Part shown: positions 15,808 to 23,664 of the stretch, in pieces
Layout of the letters: the number at the start of each line of letters is the position of its first letter
How positions within the stretch are numbered: the stretch's first letter is position 1
Assembly (NCBI RefSeq): GCF_004216905.1
Contig: NZ_SGXJ01000003.1
Span: forward strand, 1,206,419-1,270,418
Source of the DNA: Kribbella sp. VKM Ac-2569
GTDB taxonomy: Bacteria; Actinomycetota; Actinomycetes; Propionibacteriales; Kribbellaceae
Direction of reading: 5' to 3'
Length of the DNA: 64,000 bases
The notes under the pieces: model-generated
Told to the model about the DNA's origin: nothing
Seen by the model: the letters and a program-made list of their open reading frames with translations, nothing else
Databases searched by the model: none
Program-made: the position numbers and the translations under genes

Positions 15808-17943
15808 TCAGCCGAAGATCTCCCCCGCGGCAGCCTTCCGGTCCAGCAGGGCCGGCGGCTCGAAGCGGGCGCCGTACGTCGCTGCCAGCTGGCGTGCACG
15901 TTCTGCGAACTTCTGCACACCATAGGCGTTTACGTACTGCAACGCGCCGCCGTGCAGTGGCGGGAACCCGATGCCGAAGATCGACCCGATGTTGGCATCC
16001 GGCACCGAGCGCAACACACCCTCGTCCAGGCACTTCACCGTCTCGAGCGCCATCGCGAACAGCATCCGCTCCTGCAGATCGACGCGCGAGACGTCGGCGC
16101 CGGCAGCGAAATGCTCGCGCAACCCGGGCCACAACTGCTTCGGCCCGTCGGCCGGGTAGTCGTAGAACCCCGCACCGGCAGCCTTGCCGCGCCGGTCGAA
16201 CTCGTTGACGAGCCGGTCGGTCACCGCCATCCCAGGGTGATCGTCGAACGCGCCCGCACTGTCACCCGCCACCCGCGCGGCGTCCCGGATCTTCTGCGGC
16301 AGCGTCAGCGTCACCTCGTCCAGCATCGCCAGCGGCGGCGCCGGGAACCCGGCCTGGGTCGCGGCGCGCTCGATCATCACCGGGTCGACACCCTCGGCGA
16401 CCATCGCGGCACCCTCCATCACGAGCGTGCCGAACACCCGCGACGTGAAGAACCCACGGCTGTCGTTGACCACGATCGGCGTCTTCTTGATCTGCCGTAC
16501 GACGTCGTACGCCTGCGCGATCGCGCGATCCGAGGTCTTCTCCCCCACGATCAGCTCGACCAGCGGCATCCGGTCGACCGGCGAGAAGAAGTGCATGCCG
16601 ATGAAGTCGTCGGGCCGGTCGATGCCGTCGGCGAGCGCCGTGATCGGCAGCGTGGAGGTGTTCGAGCAGAGCAGCGCGTCGGGCTCGACCACGTCGGCGA
16701 TCTCCGCGAACACCTTTTGCTTGAGCCCGCCGTCTTCGAAGACGGCCTCGATCACCAGGTCGCACCCGGCCAGGTCGTTCGGGTCCCCGGTCGGCGTGAT
16801 CCGGCTCAGGAACGCCTCCACCTCGGCAGCCGTCGACCGACCCTTCGCGACCTGCTTCGCCAGGAGCTTCTCGGAGTACTCCTTGCCGCGAGCGGCCGCC
16901 TCCAGCGAGACGTCCTTGAGCACCACAGACATCCCGGCCTTCGCGCACACGTACGCGATCCCGGCGCCCATCATCCCCGCCCCGAGCACCCCGACCTTGC
17001 GCGCGGAGTACTTCGGCACGCCGGCAGGCCGCGACCCGCCCGCGTTGATCGACTGCAGGTCGAAGAAGAACACCTGGATCATGTTCTTCGCGATCTGCCC
17101 GGTCGCCAGCGACACGAAGTACCGCGACTCGATCCGCGAGGCGGTCTCGAAGTCGACCTGGCTGCCCTCGACCGCGGCGCTCATGATCGCCCGCGGCGCC
17201 GGGTACGGCGCACCCTTGAGCTGCTTGCGCAGGTTCGCCGGGAACGCGGGCAGGAAAGCGGCCAGCTTCGGCGAGGACGGCGTACCGCCCGGGATCTTGT
17301 ACCCGTCGCGGTCCCACGGCTGCTTGGCGTCGCCGTCGTACGTCGAGATCCACCGGCGGGCCGCATCCAGCAGGTCCCCGGCCGGCACGACCTCGTCGAC
17401 GATGCCCACGCTCGCGGCGTGCGCGGGCTTCATCCGCTGGCCCTGCAGCAACACCTTCATCAGCGCGTCCTGGAGTCCGAGCATCCGGACCGTGCGGGTC
17501 ACTCCCCCGCCGCCGGGCAGCAGGCCGAGTGTCACCTCGGGTACGCCGAGTTCGATCCGGTTGTCGTCGGCAACAATCCGGTGGTGGCAGGCGAGCGCGA
17601 TCTCGAGCCCGCCGCCGAGCGCCGATCCGTTGATCGCGGCAACCACCGGGACGCCCAGCGTTTCCAGGGTCCTGAGCTGCCGCTTGACCTCTTCGATGGT
17701 GTCGAACACCTCGGCCGCGTCCGACGGCTGGATCTTCGACAGCTGCTGCAAGTTGCCGCCGGCAAAGAACGTCGACTTCGCCGAAGTCACGATCACGCCC
17801 TTGATCAGGGCCTTCTCGGCGACCAGGCGTTCGACAGTCCGGCCCATTGCTTCGACGTACGCGTCGTTCATCGTGTTCGCGGAGGCGTCTGGGTCGTTCA
17901 TCGTCAGCGTGACGACCCCGGCGTCGTTCTTCCACTCAATCAT
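15808..17943 (-). CDS. fadB: Fatty oxidation complex alpha subunit (enoyl-CoA hydratase/3-hydroxyacyl-CoA dehydrogenase)
   Basis: A 711-aa multifunctional beta-oxidation enzyme. The N-terminal hydratase/isomerase domain (about 1-190) has the oxyanion-hole segments FFAGGNL (59-65) and INGSALGGGLE (104-114). The NAD-binding dehydrogenase domain begins with VGVLGAGMMGAGIAYV (about 317-332) and runs to FFSPVDRMPLVELI and SRGFFTSR. The start is the ATG at 17943, overlapping the fadA stop by 4 nt. With fadA it performs the last three steps of beta-oxidation in the cytosol. Transcription should come from the MerR-type promoter before fadA. Confidence 0.95.
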   Translation of the reverse strand: MIEWKNDAGVVTLTMNDPDASANTMNDAYVEAMGRTVERLVAEKALIKGVIVTSAKSTFFAGGNLQQLSKIQPSDAAEVFDTIEEVKRQLRTLETLGVPVVAAINGSALGGGLEIALACHHRIVADDNRIELGVPEVTLGLLPGGGGVTRTVRMLGLQDALMKVLLQGQRMKPAHAASVGIVDEVVPAGDLLDAARRWISTYDGDAKQPWDRDGYKIPGGTPSSPKLAAFLPAFPANLRKQLKGAPYPAPRAIMSAAVEGSQVDFETASRIESRYFVSLATGQIAKNMIQVFFFDLQSINAGGSRPAGVPKYSARKVGVLGAGMMGAGIAYVCAKAGMSVVLKDVSLEAAARGKEYSEKLLAKQVAKGRSTAAEVEAFLSRITPTGDPNDLAGCDLVIEAVFEDGGLKQKVFAEIADVVEPDALLCSNTSTLPITALADGIDRPDDFIGMHFFSPVDRMPLVELIVGEKTSDRAIAQAYDVVRQIKKTPIVVNDSRGFFTSRVFGTLVMEGAAMVAEGVDPVMIERAATQAGFPAPPLAMLDEVTLTLPQKIRDAARVAGDSAGAFDDHPGMAVTDRLVNEFDRRGKAAGAGFYDYPADGPKQLWPGLREHFAAGADVSRVDLQERMLFAMALETVKCLDEGVLRSVPDANIGSIFGIGFPPLHGGALQYVNAYGVQKFAERARQLAATYGARFEPPALLDRKAAAGEIFG

Positions 17944-19160
17944 GCCGTGAGCCTTTCGATGATCGTCGCGACGCCCATACCGCCGCCGACGCACAGGGTG
18001 GCCAGTCCGTAGCGGAGCTCGCGTCGCTCCAGCTCGTCCAGCAGGGTTCCGATCAGCATCGCGCCGGTGGCGCCGAGCGGGTGGCCGAGCGCGATCGCGC
18101 CGCCGTTCACGTTCACCTTCTCGTGCGGTACGCCGAGATCCTTCATGAAATGCATGACCGCAGCCGCGAACGCCTCGTTCATCTCGAACAGGTCGATGTC
18201 GTCCACCTCGAGCCCGGCCCTGGCCAGCGCCTTGCGGGCTGCCGGCGCCGGGCCGGTCAGCATGATCGTCGGATCCGCGCCGCTGACGCCGGTGGCGACC
18301 ACCCGGCCGCGGGGCGCCTGACCGAGCGCCTCACCGGCCTTCTCGTTGCCGACAGCAACCAGCGCCGCCCCGTCGACGATGCCCGACGAGTTGCCCGCAT
18401 GGTGCACATGCGTGATCCGCTCGACGGTCAGGTACTTCTCCAGCGCGACCGAGTCGAACCCGCCGTGCTCCCCGATCGCCTCGAACGACAACGGCAGCCC
18501 GGCCAGCGTCTCGACGGACGTCCCGGGCCGGACGAGCTGGTCGTGGTCCAGGATCCGCAGCCCGTTCCGATCCACGACCGGTACGACGGAACGCGCGAAG
18601 TACCCGTTGGCCCACGCCTTCGCGGCCCGCGCGTGCGACTCGGCGGCGTACGTGTCGACGTCGGTGCGGGAGAAGCCGTCGAGCGTCGCGATCAGGTCCG
18701 CGCTGATGCCCTGCGGGATGAAGCCGGTCTCGAGAGCGGTCTCCGGGTCCATCGCCCAGGCGCCGCCGTCGGAACCCATCTTCACGCGAGACATCGACTC
18801 GACGCCGCCCGCCAGGATGAAGTCCTCCCATCCGGACCGGACCCGCTGCGCTGCGTGGTTGACGGCCTCGAGACCCGACGCGCAGAAGCGGTTCAGCTGC
18901 ACGCCACCGGTCGTCTCGGGATAGCCGGCCACCAGTACGGCGGTCCGCGCGATGTCCATGCCCTGGTCGCCGATCGGCGTCACCACGCCGAGCACCACGT
19001 CGTCGATGGCCGTCGGATCCAGGTCGGGATGCCGGGTCCGCAGCTCCTGCAGCAGTCCGGTGATCAGCTGGATCGGCTTGACCTCGTGCAGCGCACCGGT
19101 GGGCTTGCCCTTGCCGCGCGGTGTCCGAATCGCGTCGTACAGAAAGGCTTCGCTGGTCAT
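17940..19160 (-). CDS. fadA: Acetyl-CoA C-acyltransferase (3-ketoacyl-CoA thiolase)
   Basis: A 406-aa thiolase that cleaves 3-ketoacyl-CoA. The acyl-accepting Cys93 lies in NRFCASGLEAV, the active-site His in NVNGGAIALGHPLGATGA, and the second Cys in LCVGGGMG close to the C-terminus. The mid-protein EMNEAFAAA is also typical. The ATG at 19160 stands exactly 7 nt after a CACAAT -10 element, so the mRNA is probably leaderless. It overlaps fadB by 4 nt. The divergent MerR-family gene begins 51 nt away. Confidence 0.95.
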   Translation of the reverse strand: MTSEAFLYDAIRTPRGKGKPTGALHEVKPIQLITGLLQELRTRHPDLDPTAIDDVVLGVVTPIGDQGMDIARTAVLVAGYPETTGGVQLNRFCASGLEAVNHAAQRVRSGWEDFILAGGVESMSRVKMGSDGGAWAMDPETALETGFIPQGISADLIATLDGFSRTDVDTYAAESHARAAKAWANGYFARSVVPVVDRNGLRILDHDQLVRPGTSVETLAGLPLSFEAIGEHGGFDSVALEKYLTVERITHVHHAGNSSGIVDGAALVAVGNEKAGEALGQAPRGRVVATGVSGADPTIMLTGPAPAARKALARAGLEVDDIDLFEMNEAFAAAVMHFMKDLGVPHEKVNVNGGAIALGHPLGATGAMLIGTLLDELERRELRYGLATLCVGGGMGVATIIERLTA

Positions 19161-19167
19161 AGAGGTG

Positions 19168-19198
19168 ATTGTGACAGTAGAGCTGTCACGATGGTCAA
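19168..19198 (-). promoter_or_regulatory. MerR-type fadAB promoter with 7-5-7 dyad
   Basis: On the minus strand: TTGACC (-35, 19193-19198), 19-nt spacer, CACAAT (-10, 19168-19173), then 7 nt to the fadA ATG. The dyad GTGACAG-N5-CTGTCAC (19171-19189) fills the spacer. A 19-bp spacer with a central dyad is the hallmark of promoters that MerR proteins activate by DNA untwisting. The same layout recurs at 25952-25982. Confidence 0.8.
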
Positions 19199-19210
19199 GG
19201 GGGACTCGTT

Positions 19211-19972
19211 ATGATCTCCGCCATGTCGGAGCTGGCGGGGACTGCGTCTACTGGGACCGACGCGACGCTGACGGTGGACGAACTGTCGGCGCGGGTCGGG
19301 ATGACCGTGCGTACGTTGCGTTTCTATGCGGGGCGGGGGCTGATTCCACCGCCGATCCGGCGCGGGCGGGTCGGGTACTACGGCCCGGAGCACATCGCGC
19401 GGCTCGATCTGGTGCGTGAGCTGCAGGCGCACGGGTTCACGCTGCAGGCGATCGAGGGGTACCTGGACCGGATCCCGACCGACGCGACACCGCAGGACAT
19501 CGCGCTGCACCGGACCCTGCTGACGCCGTGGATGCGCGATCTCCCTGAAACACTCGATCGCTCGGCACTGGTACGGCGTACCGGCCGGGAGCTGAACGAC
19601 GACGACATCGAGATGCTGGTGGCGCTCGGGGTGGTCGAGCCGACGCCCGACGAGGACGTGTTCCAGGTCGCGACCGCGCATCTGAGTCTCGGCGTCGAAC
19701 TGCTCGACCTGGATCTCCCGGTCGAGGCGGTGCTCGACGCCGGCCGGATCTTCACCGAACACGGCCGCGCGATCGCCGAGGAACTCACCGAGGTCTTCCG
19801 CACCAAGGTCTGGCCCCACTACCGCGACTCCGGCGGCCCCCCGGAACACATCCAGCAACTGGTAGAACGCTTCAAACCAGTCACCATCCAAGGCCTGGTC
19901 CTGGCCTACGAACGAGCCGTAGGCGAAACCCAACGAGACACAATCCGCCGAACCCAACACAAACCCCGCTGA
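19211..19972 (+). CDS. MerR-family regulator of acyl-CoA degradation genes
   Basis: A 253-aa MerR-type activator/repressor. The winged helix is at about residues 20-90 (LSARVGMTVRTLRFYAGRGLIPPP, RVGYYGPEHIARLDLVRELQAHGFTLQAIEGYL). A helical C-terminal region of about 150 residues, larger than in small MerR proteins, could bind an acyl-CoA ligand; no Cys-based metal site is seen. The ATG at 19211 follows GGGGGA by 6 nt; an alternative ATG is at 19223. It is divergent from fadAB across a dyad shared with the racemase operon, which makes it the likely regulator of both. Confidence 0.88.
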   Translation: MISAMSELAGTASTGTDATLTVDELSARVGMTVRTLRFYAGRGLIPPPIRRGRVGYYGPEHIARLDLVRELQAHGFTLQAIEGYLDRIPTDATPQDIALHRTLLTPWMRDLPETLDRSALVRRTGRELNDDDIEMLVALGVVEPTPDEDVFQVATAHLSLGVELLDLDLPVEAVLDAGRIFTEHGRAIAEELTEVFRTKVWPHYRDSGGPPEHIQQLVERFKPVTIQGLVLAYERAVGETQRDTIRRTQHKPR

Positions 19973-20007
19973 CCCCACCGCCGGGTGGTGTTTGCGGGCC
20001 CGGGGGG

Positions 20008-20268
20008 TTATGAGTTGGGGACTCGGAGGTAGGTGAGGCCTCGGAGGTCTAGGTAGGTGTTGGTGGGGGTGGTTACTACGCGGAGGAGGACGGTGTCGCA
20101 GCCGGCGCAGCGGGCGATCATGCCGGGGGCGTCGACGTACAGGCGGGACTCGGCGAAGACGGTGGTCTGGCCGCAACCGTTGCATTGGGCAATGGCTGCG
20201 GTGAGGTCGACCGCGAACAGTTCGCTCAGCGCCCCCGCGGCCGCGTTGCCGTCCAAGTAGTCGCTCAT
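20008..20268 (-). CDS. DUF6510-family zinc-ribbon-like protein
   Basis: An 86-aa protein with two CxxC pairs (Cys29/Cys32 and Cys54/Cys57) that should form a zinc ribbon. The N-terminus MSDYLDGNAAAGALSELFAVDLTAA is characteristic of DUF6510. It overlaps the flavin reductase stop by 4 nt (ATGA) and is the last gene of a three-gene unit with a molybdopterin oxidoreductase. It may be an electron-transfer or assembly partner, but its function is not known. It converges on the MerR gene; only a weak hairpin (CCACC-GCCG-GGTGG, about 19976-19989) lies between. Confidence 0.82.
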   Translation of the reverse strand: MSDYLDGNAAAGALSELFAVDLTAAIAQCNGCGQTTVFAESRLYVDAPGMIARCAGCDTVLLRVVTTPTNTYLDLRGLTYLRVPNS

Positions 20269-20996
20269 CGAGGTCCTCCTGTCGGGCCGAAACGTTCAGT
20301 TCTGACGCGGGCCGGGTCGTGCCCGGCCGCGACCAGCAGGTCCGCCACCGTCTCCACGAACGGCGTCGGTCCGCATACGTACGTCGTCGCGCCGTCCTCG
20401 GGCTTGAACGCGTACTGCTCGATCAGCTCCGCGTCGATCCGCCCGACCCGAGGCTCCCCGGCCGGCGCCTCCCGCGTGTAAACGAGCCGTACGTCGACAT
20501 CGTCCGACGAGGCCAGCTCCTTCAGATCGCTCACGTAGATCACCGACTCCGGCCGCCGCACGGAGTACAGCAACCGCACCGGCGTCGTACCAGCGACGGC
20601 ATGAGCCCGCAGCATCGCCCGCAACGGCACGACTCCCGATCCCCCGCCGATCAGCTGCACCGGCCCTTCCTGCTCGGGCTTCCACACGAACCACCCGCCG
20701 ACCGGTCCCCGGATCTCCAGCGGATCCCCGACCTTCAGCACGTCGACCAGGTACGGCGACACTTCGCCGTCAGGCACCTGCTCCACGGTCAGCTCGATCG
20801 TCGAGCCGTCCGAACCGTCCCAGGCCGACGCGATCGAGTACGACCGCGACGCCCGGTACCCGTCGTCCGCGGTCAGCCGTACGTCGAGATGCTGCCCCGC
20901 GAGATGCCCCGGCCAGTCCGGTACGTCGAGCACGATCGTGCGAGCGGTCTCCGTCTCCCGCCGTACATCGGCCACCGTGGCGACCTGCCAAGACAT
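20265..20996 (-). CDS. FAD/NAD-binding oxidoreductase, ferredoxin-reductase type
   Basis: A 243-aa flavin oxidoreductase. The FAD domain has RASRSYSIAS (RxYS motif) and GEVSPYLVDVLKVGD; the NAD(P)-binding half has QLIGGGSGVVPLRAML and YVCGPTPFVETV. No 2Fe-2S domain follows, so an external acceptor is needed. The start is put at the ATG at 20996, 8 nt after the stop of the molybdenum enzyme gene; upstream open frame exists but overlaps that gene. It probably supplies or withdraws electrons for the partner enzyme encoded just before it. Confidence 0.9.
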   Translation of the reverse strand: MSWQVATVADVRRETETARTIVLDVPDWPGHLAGQHLDVRLTADDGYRASRSYSIASAWDGSDGSTIELTVEQVPDGEVSPYLVDVLKVGDPLEIRGPVGGWFVWKPEQEGPVQLIGGGSGVVPLRAMLRAHAVAGTTPVRLLYSVRRPESVIYVSDLKELASSDDVDVRLVYTREAPAGEPRVGRIDAELIEQYAFKPEDGATTYVCGPTPFVETVADLLVAAGHDPARVRTERFGPTGGPR

Positions 20997-21004
20997 GCGC
21001 GCGC

Positions 21005-21601
21005 TCAATCGCCGGCGTATCGCTGTTCTTTCCATGGGTCTCCGTACTCGTGATAGCCGGCGGTCTCCCAGAAGCCGAGGTCCTCGCTGTCGGACAGCAC
21101 CAGACCTCGGACCCATTTGGCGCTCTTCCAGAAGTACAGGTGCGGAACGAGCAGTCGCGCGGGTCCGCCGTGTTCGGCGTGCAACGGCTCACCGTCGTAC
21201 TCGTAGGCGATCCAGGACTGCCCGTCGAGCAGGTCCTCGAGCGGCAGGTTCGTGGTGTAGCCGCCGTAGCTGTGCGCCATCGCGAAGTCCGCGCCGGTCT
21301 CGACGTCCGCGAGCAGCGTGTCGAGCGAGACGCCCTTCCAGGTCGTCTGCAGTTTGGACCACCGGGTCACACAGTGGATGTCCTTGGTGATCTCCTCGGC
21401 CGGCAACGCCGTCAGGGCCGCCCAGTCCCACTTGTACTTCTCGCCGGTCTCCGTGGTGACCGTGAATTCCCAGTGATCGGTCAGGATGTGCGGTGTCGGT
21501 CCCGCCGACAGCACCGGAAACTCGTGCGTCAGGTACTGCCCCGGCGGTAGATCCGTCCCACCGCCGCGCCGACCTGTGAACCCCGGCGACACGATGCCCA
21601 T
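21005..21601 (-). CDS. Sulfite oxidase-like molybdopterin-dependent oxidoreductase
   Basis: A 198-aa single-domain protein of the sulfite oxidase/YedY molybdopterin fold. DIHCVTRWSK contains the Cys expected to ligate molybdenum; AHSYGGYTTNLPLEDLL and LHAEHGGPARLLVPHLYFWKSAKWV are signature stretches. There is no signal peptide, so unlike YedY it should be cytosolic. The ATG at 21601 has AGGGAGG 6 nt upstream; the frame extends 12 codons further but without a site. First gene of the Mo-enzyme/flavin reductase/DUF6510 operon. The substrate is unknown; methionine-sulfoxide or small-molecule reduction is possible. Confidence 0.9.
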   Translation of the reverse strand: MGIVSPGFTGRRGGGTDLPPGQYLTHEFPVLSAGPTPHILTDHWEFTVTTETGEKYKWDWAALTALPAEEITKDIHCVTRWSKLQTTWKGVSLDTLLADVETGADFAMAHSYGGYTTNLPLEDLLDGQSWIAYEYDGEPLHAEHGGPARLLVPHLYFWKSAKWVRGLVLSDSEDLGFWETAGYHEYGDPWKEQRYAGD

Positions 21602-21850
21602 AACGACCTCCCTCGACTCCTGGAAGCAGTCAATCACGGTCGACCTGCGCGCAGGGAGCGCCGCGGACCCGACACGGGACTAAACTGGGCGGTACGGCGT
21701 GCCCCGGACCACGGCTCGCGCATCGCACCCGGCGGGCGACGGATGAGGATCGCGGCATCGGGTACCGGTCGTTATCAGGCGGCTGGACCGGCGGATCTGG
21801 GGACCGGACATGGCGCGGCCGCACAAGAGTCTGATGGTGACGCGCGCGCT
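21602..21850. other. Intergenic region with possible promoter
   Basis: A divergent gap of 249 nt. TAAACT at 21681-21686 is the best -10-like element for the rightward GAF-ANTAR genes; I find no convincing -35. The reading frame of the downstream gene is open from an ATG at 21743, but its first 36 residues are low-complexity and lack a ribosome-binding site. No RNA gene is apparent. Confidence 0.4.
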
Positions 21851-22711
21851 ATGACCAACATCTCGATGATCCGGCCGCTAGGGTGGACGCTCCGCCCGAT
21901 GGCGGTTCGAGTCTGGACGGATTGGGTGGATCACGACCGCAGCGCGAGGGTGTGGGGGGCGATCAGAGCCGTTGCCGACGGCGCGTCCCCGACGCTGGCG
22001 CACGCCGTGTCGGCCTGTGCCCAGGCGCTCTCCGCGGCCGGCGCCGGGCTCGCGATGACGCGCGACGGCGGGATGCTCGAGCCGGTGCTGGCCACCAGCC
22101 CGGAGATCGCTGACCTGGACGAACTGCAGTTCGAGCTTGGTGACGGCCCGAGCGGTGAGGCGGCCGCCATGAGCGCGCCGGTGCTCGAGCCAGACCTTGC
22201 CGGCGTCGCGGCCGGTCGACGGTGGCCGGCGTTCGCCGCAGCTGGTGGTGCACGGAATGTGCGCGGCGTCTTCGCGTTCCCGGTCGCCGCCGGAGCCGCG
22301 AGGGTCGGCGTACTGACCGTTTACCGGCGGGAGCCGGGACCACTGCAGCGCGAGCAACTGGAGCAGGCGTTGGTGTTCGCAGACGCCCTGTTCGTGCTCG
22401 CCCTGGACAACCGTCAGGGTGTCAGCGCGGACCTGGACGAGGTGATCGAGGCTGCGTTCACCGCTCGCCGGGCCGAGGTCCACCAGGCCGCCGGCAGGCT
22501 CGCCTCCCAGCAGCGCATCAGTGTCACCGACGCGCTGGCCCGGCTGCGCGCGTACGCCTACAGCAGTGGATTGTCGTTGTACAAGGTCGCCATCGACGTG
22601 ATGTCCGATCGCCTGCACCTCGACGGTGACCAGCCCCGTGGCGGCGGTCCACCGGCGAAGCCGCAGCTGACAGACCCCGAAACGGCCGAGAAAGAAGAGG
22701 AGGAGGACTGA
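21851..22711 (+). CDS. GAF-ANTAR domain protein 1
   Basis: A 286-aa (with this start) signalling protein. A GAF-type sensor covers about residues 35-175 (ALSAAGAGLAMTRDGGMLEPVLATS, ELGDGPSGEAA, VFAFPVAAGAARVGVLTVYRR). An ANTAR RNA-binding domain covers about residues 195-260 (VHQAAGRLASQQRISVTDALARLRAYAYSSGLSL). ANTAR proteins bind paired stem-loops in mRNA to block termination. An acidic tail ends the protein. The start is uncertain: ATG 21743, 21851 or 21899. Its stop overlaps the next GAF-ANTAR gene (TGATG). Confidence 0.85.
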   Translation: MTNISMIRPLGWTLRPMAVRVWTDWVDHDRSARVWGAIRAVADGASPTLAHAVSACAQALSAAGAGLAMTRDGGMLEPVLATSPEIADLDELQFELGDGPSGEAAAMSAPVLEPDLAGVAAGRRWPAFAAAGGARNVRGVFAFPVAAGAARVGVLTVYRREPGPLQREQLEQALVFADALFVLALDNRQGVSADLDEVIEAAFTARRAEVHQAAGRLASQQRISVTDALARLRAYAYSSGLSLYKVAIDVMSDRLHLDGDQPRGGGPPAKPQLTDPETAEKEEEED

Positions 22712-23439
22712 TGAGTGCATCCGATCGCAGAGTGCGCGAGGTGTTCATCGAATTGTCGGACACGCTCGTCGACGACTTCGATGTCATCGAGTTCCTGGAC
22801 CGGCTCGCCGCTCGTTGCAGCGAGCTGCTGGGGGTGTCGGCCTGTGGCATTCTTCTCGCCGATCATCACGGTGCGCTGAACCTGGTCGCGGCCTCCACCG
22901 AACAGGCACGGCTGGTCGAGCTGAACCAGCTGCAGAACCTCGAGGGCCCCTGCTTCGACGCGTTCAGTACCGGCCGCCCGGTGCAGCATCCGGACCTGCG
23001 GAGCGCCCGCGGCCACTGGCCCCGCTTCACCGCAGCCGCTGTCAGCTCCGGCTACCTCTCGGTGCAGGCGCTGCCGATGCGCTTGCGCGACACAGTCCTC
23101 GGGGCGGTGAATCTGTTCAGCAAGACCACCGGGGAGCTGGATGCCGACACCATCACCCTGGGGCAGGCGCTGGCCGACGCGGCCACGATCGGCATCGTGC
23201 ACCAACGCGCGCTGGCCCGCCAGGAGATCGTCACCGAGCAGCTCCAGACCGCTCTGAACAGCCGGATCCTGATCGAGCAGGCGAAGGGTTTCCTCAGCCA
23301 CAGCCTCGACATCGGCGTCGACGAAGCGTTCGCCTTGATGCGTTCGTACGCCCGCGCCAACAACCGCCGTCTGACCGACGTCGCCGACGAGGTCGTCCAG
23401 GCCAGGCTGACGCTCACCCCGTCCCCGTCTCTGGAGTAG
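22711..23439 (+). CDS. GAF-ANTAR domain protein 2
   Basis: A 242-aa paralogue of the preceding protein. The GAF domain spans about residues 25-165, with ARCSELLGVSACGILLADHHG, NLEGPCFDAFSTGRPVQHPDLR and VQALPMRLRDTVLGAVNLF. The ANTAR domain spans about 178-235 (SRILIEQAKGFLSHSLDIGVDEAFALMRSYARANNRRLTDVA). A conserved Cys in the GPCFDA segment is common in this actinobacterial family. The pair is translated in a coupled way. No histidine kinase is adjacent, so the GAF domains are presumably the sensors. Confidence 0.9.
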   Translation: MSASDRRVREVFIELSDTLVDDFDVIEFLDRLAARCSELLGVSACGILLADHHGALNLVAASTEQARLVELNQLQNLEGPCFDAFSTGRPVQHPDLRSARGHWPRFTAAAVSSGYLSVQALPMRLRDTVLGAVNLFSKTTGELDADTITLGQALADAATIGIVHQRALARQEIVTEQLQTALNSRILIEQAKGFLSHSLDIGVDEAFALMRSYARANNRRLTDVADEVVQARLTLTPSPSLE

Positions 23440-23664
23440 TTGTGACAAGCCGTGGTGCCTTGCTGCCTTAAGGGTTAGGCTGATCGAGCCTGTTCGGGCA
23501 TGCCCAAGACCTCGGCGCCAGGTGTGTCGCGCCGCCGGAGGGGTTGCGCACGACACACGGCGATACCCAGCACAGGATGCTCGCACCACCTGTCTGGTGA
23601 TCAGGCGCAGGACCCGTCGCGACGGCGCCGCCCGCGTGCGCACCGAGCGACGGTTCCCCTGCGT
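23440..23664. other. Intergenic region without recognised gene
   Basis: A gap of 225 nt between the convergent GAF-ANTAR and acyl-CoA dehydrogenase genes. I checked it for a tRNA-like cloverleaf, a strong terminator and small open frames with a ribosome-binding site, and found none. Confidence 0.4.

Noticed and set aside
23440..23664. Possible tRNA or small RNA gene
   Set aside because: No acceptor stem, anticodon or T-loop consensus could be assembled from the region.
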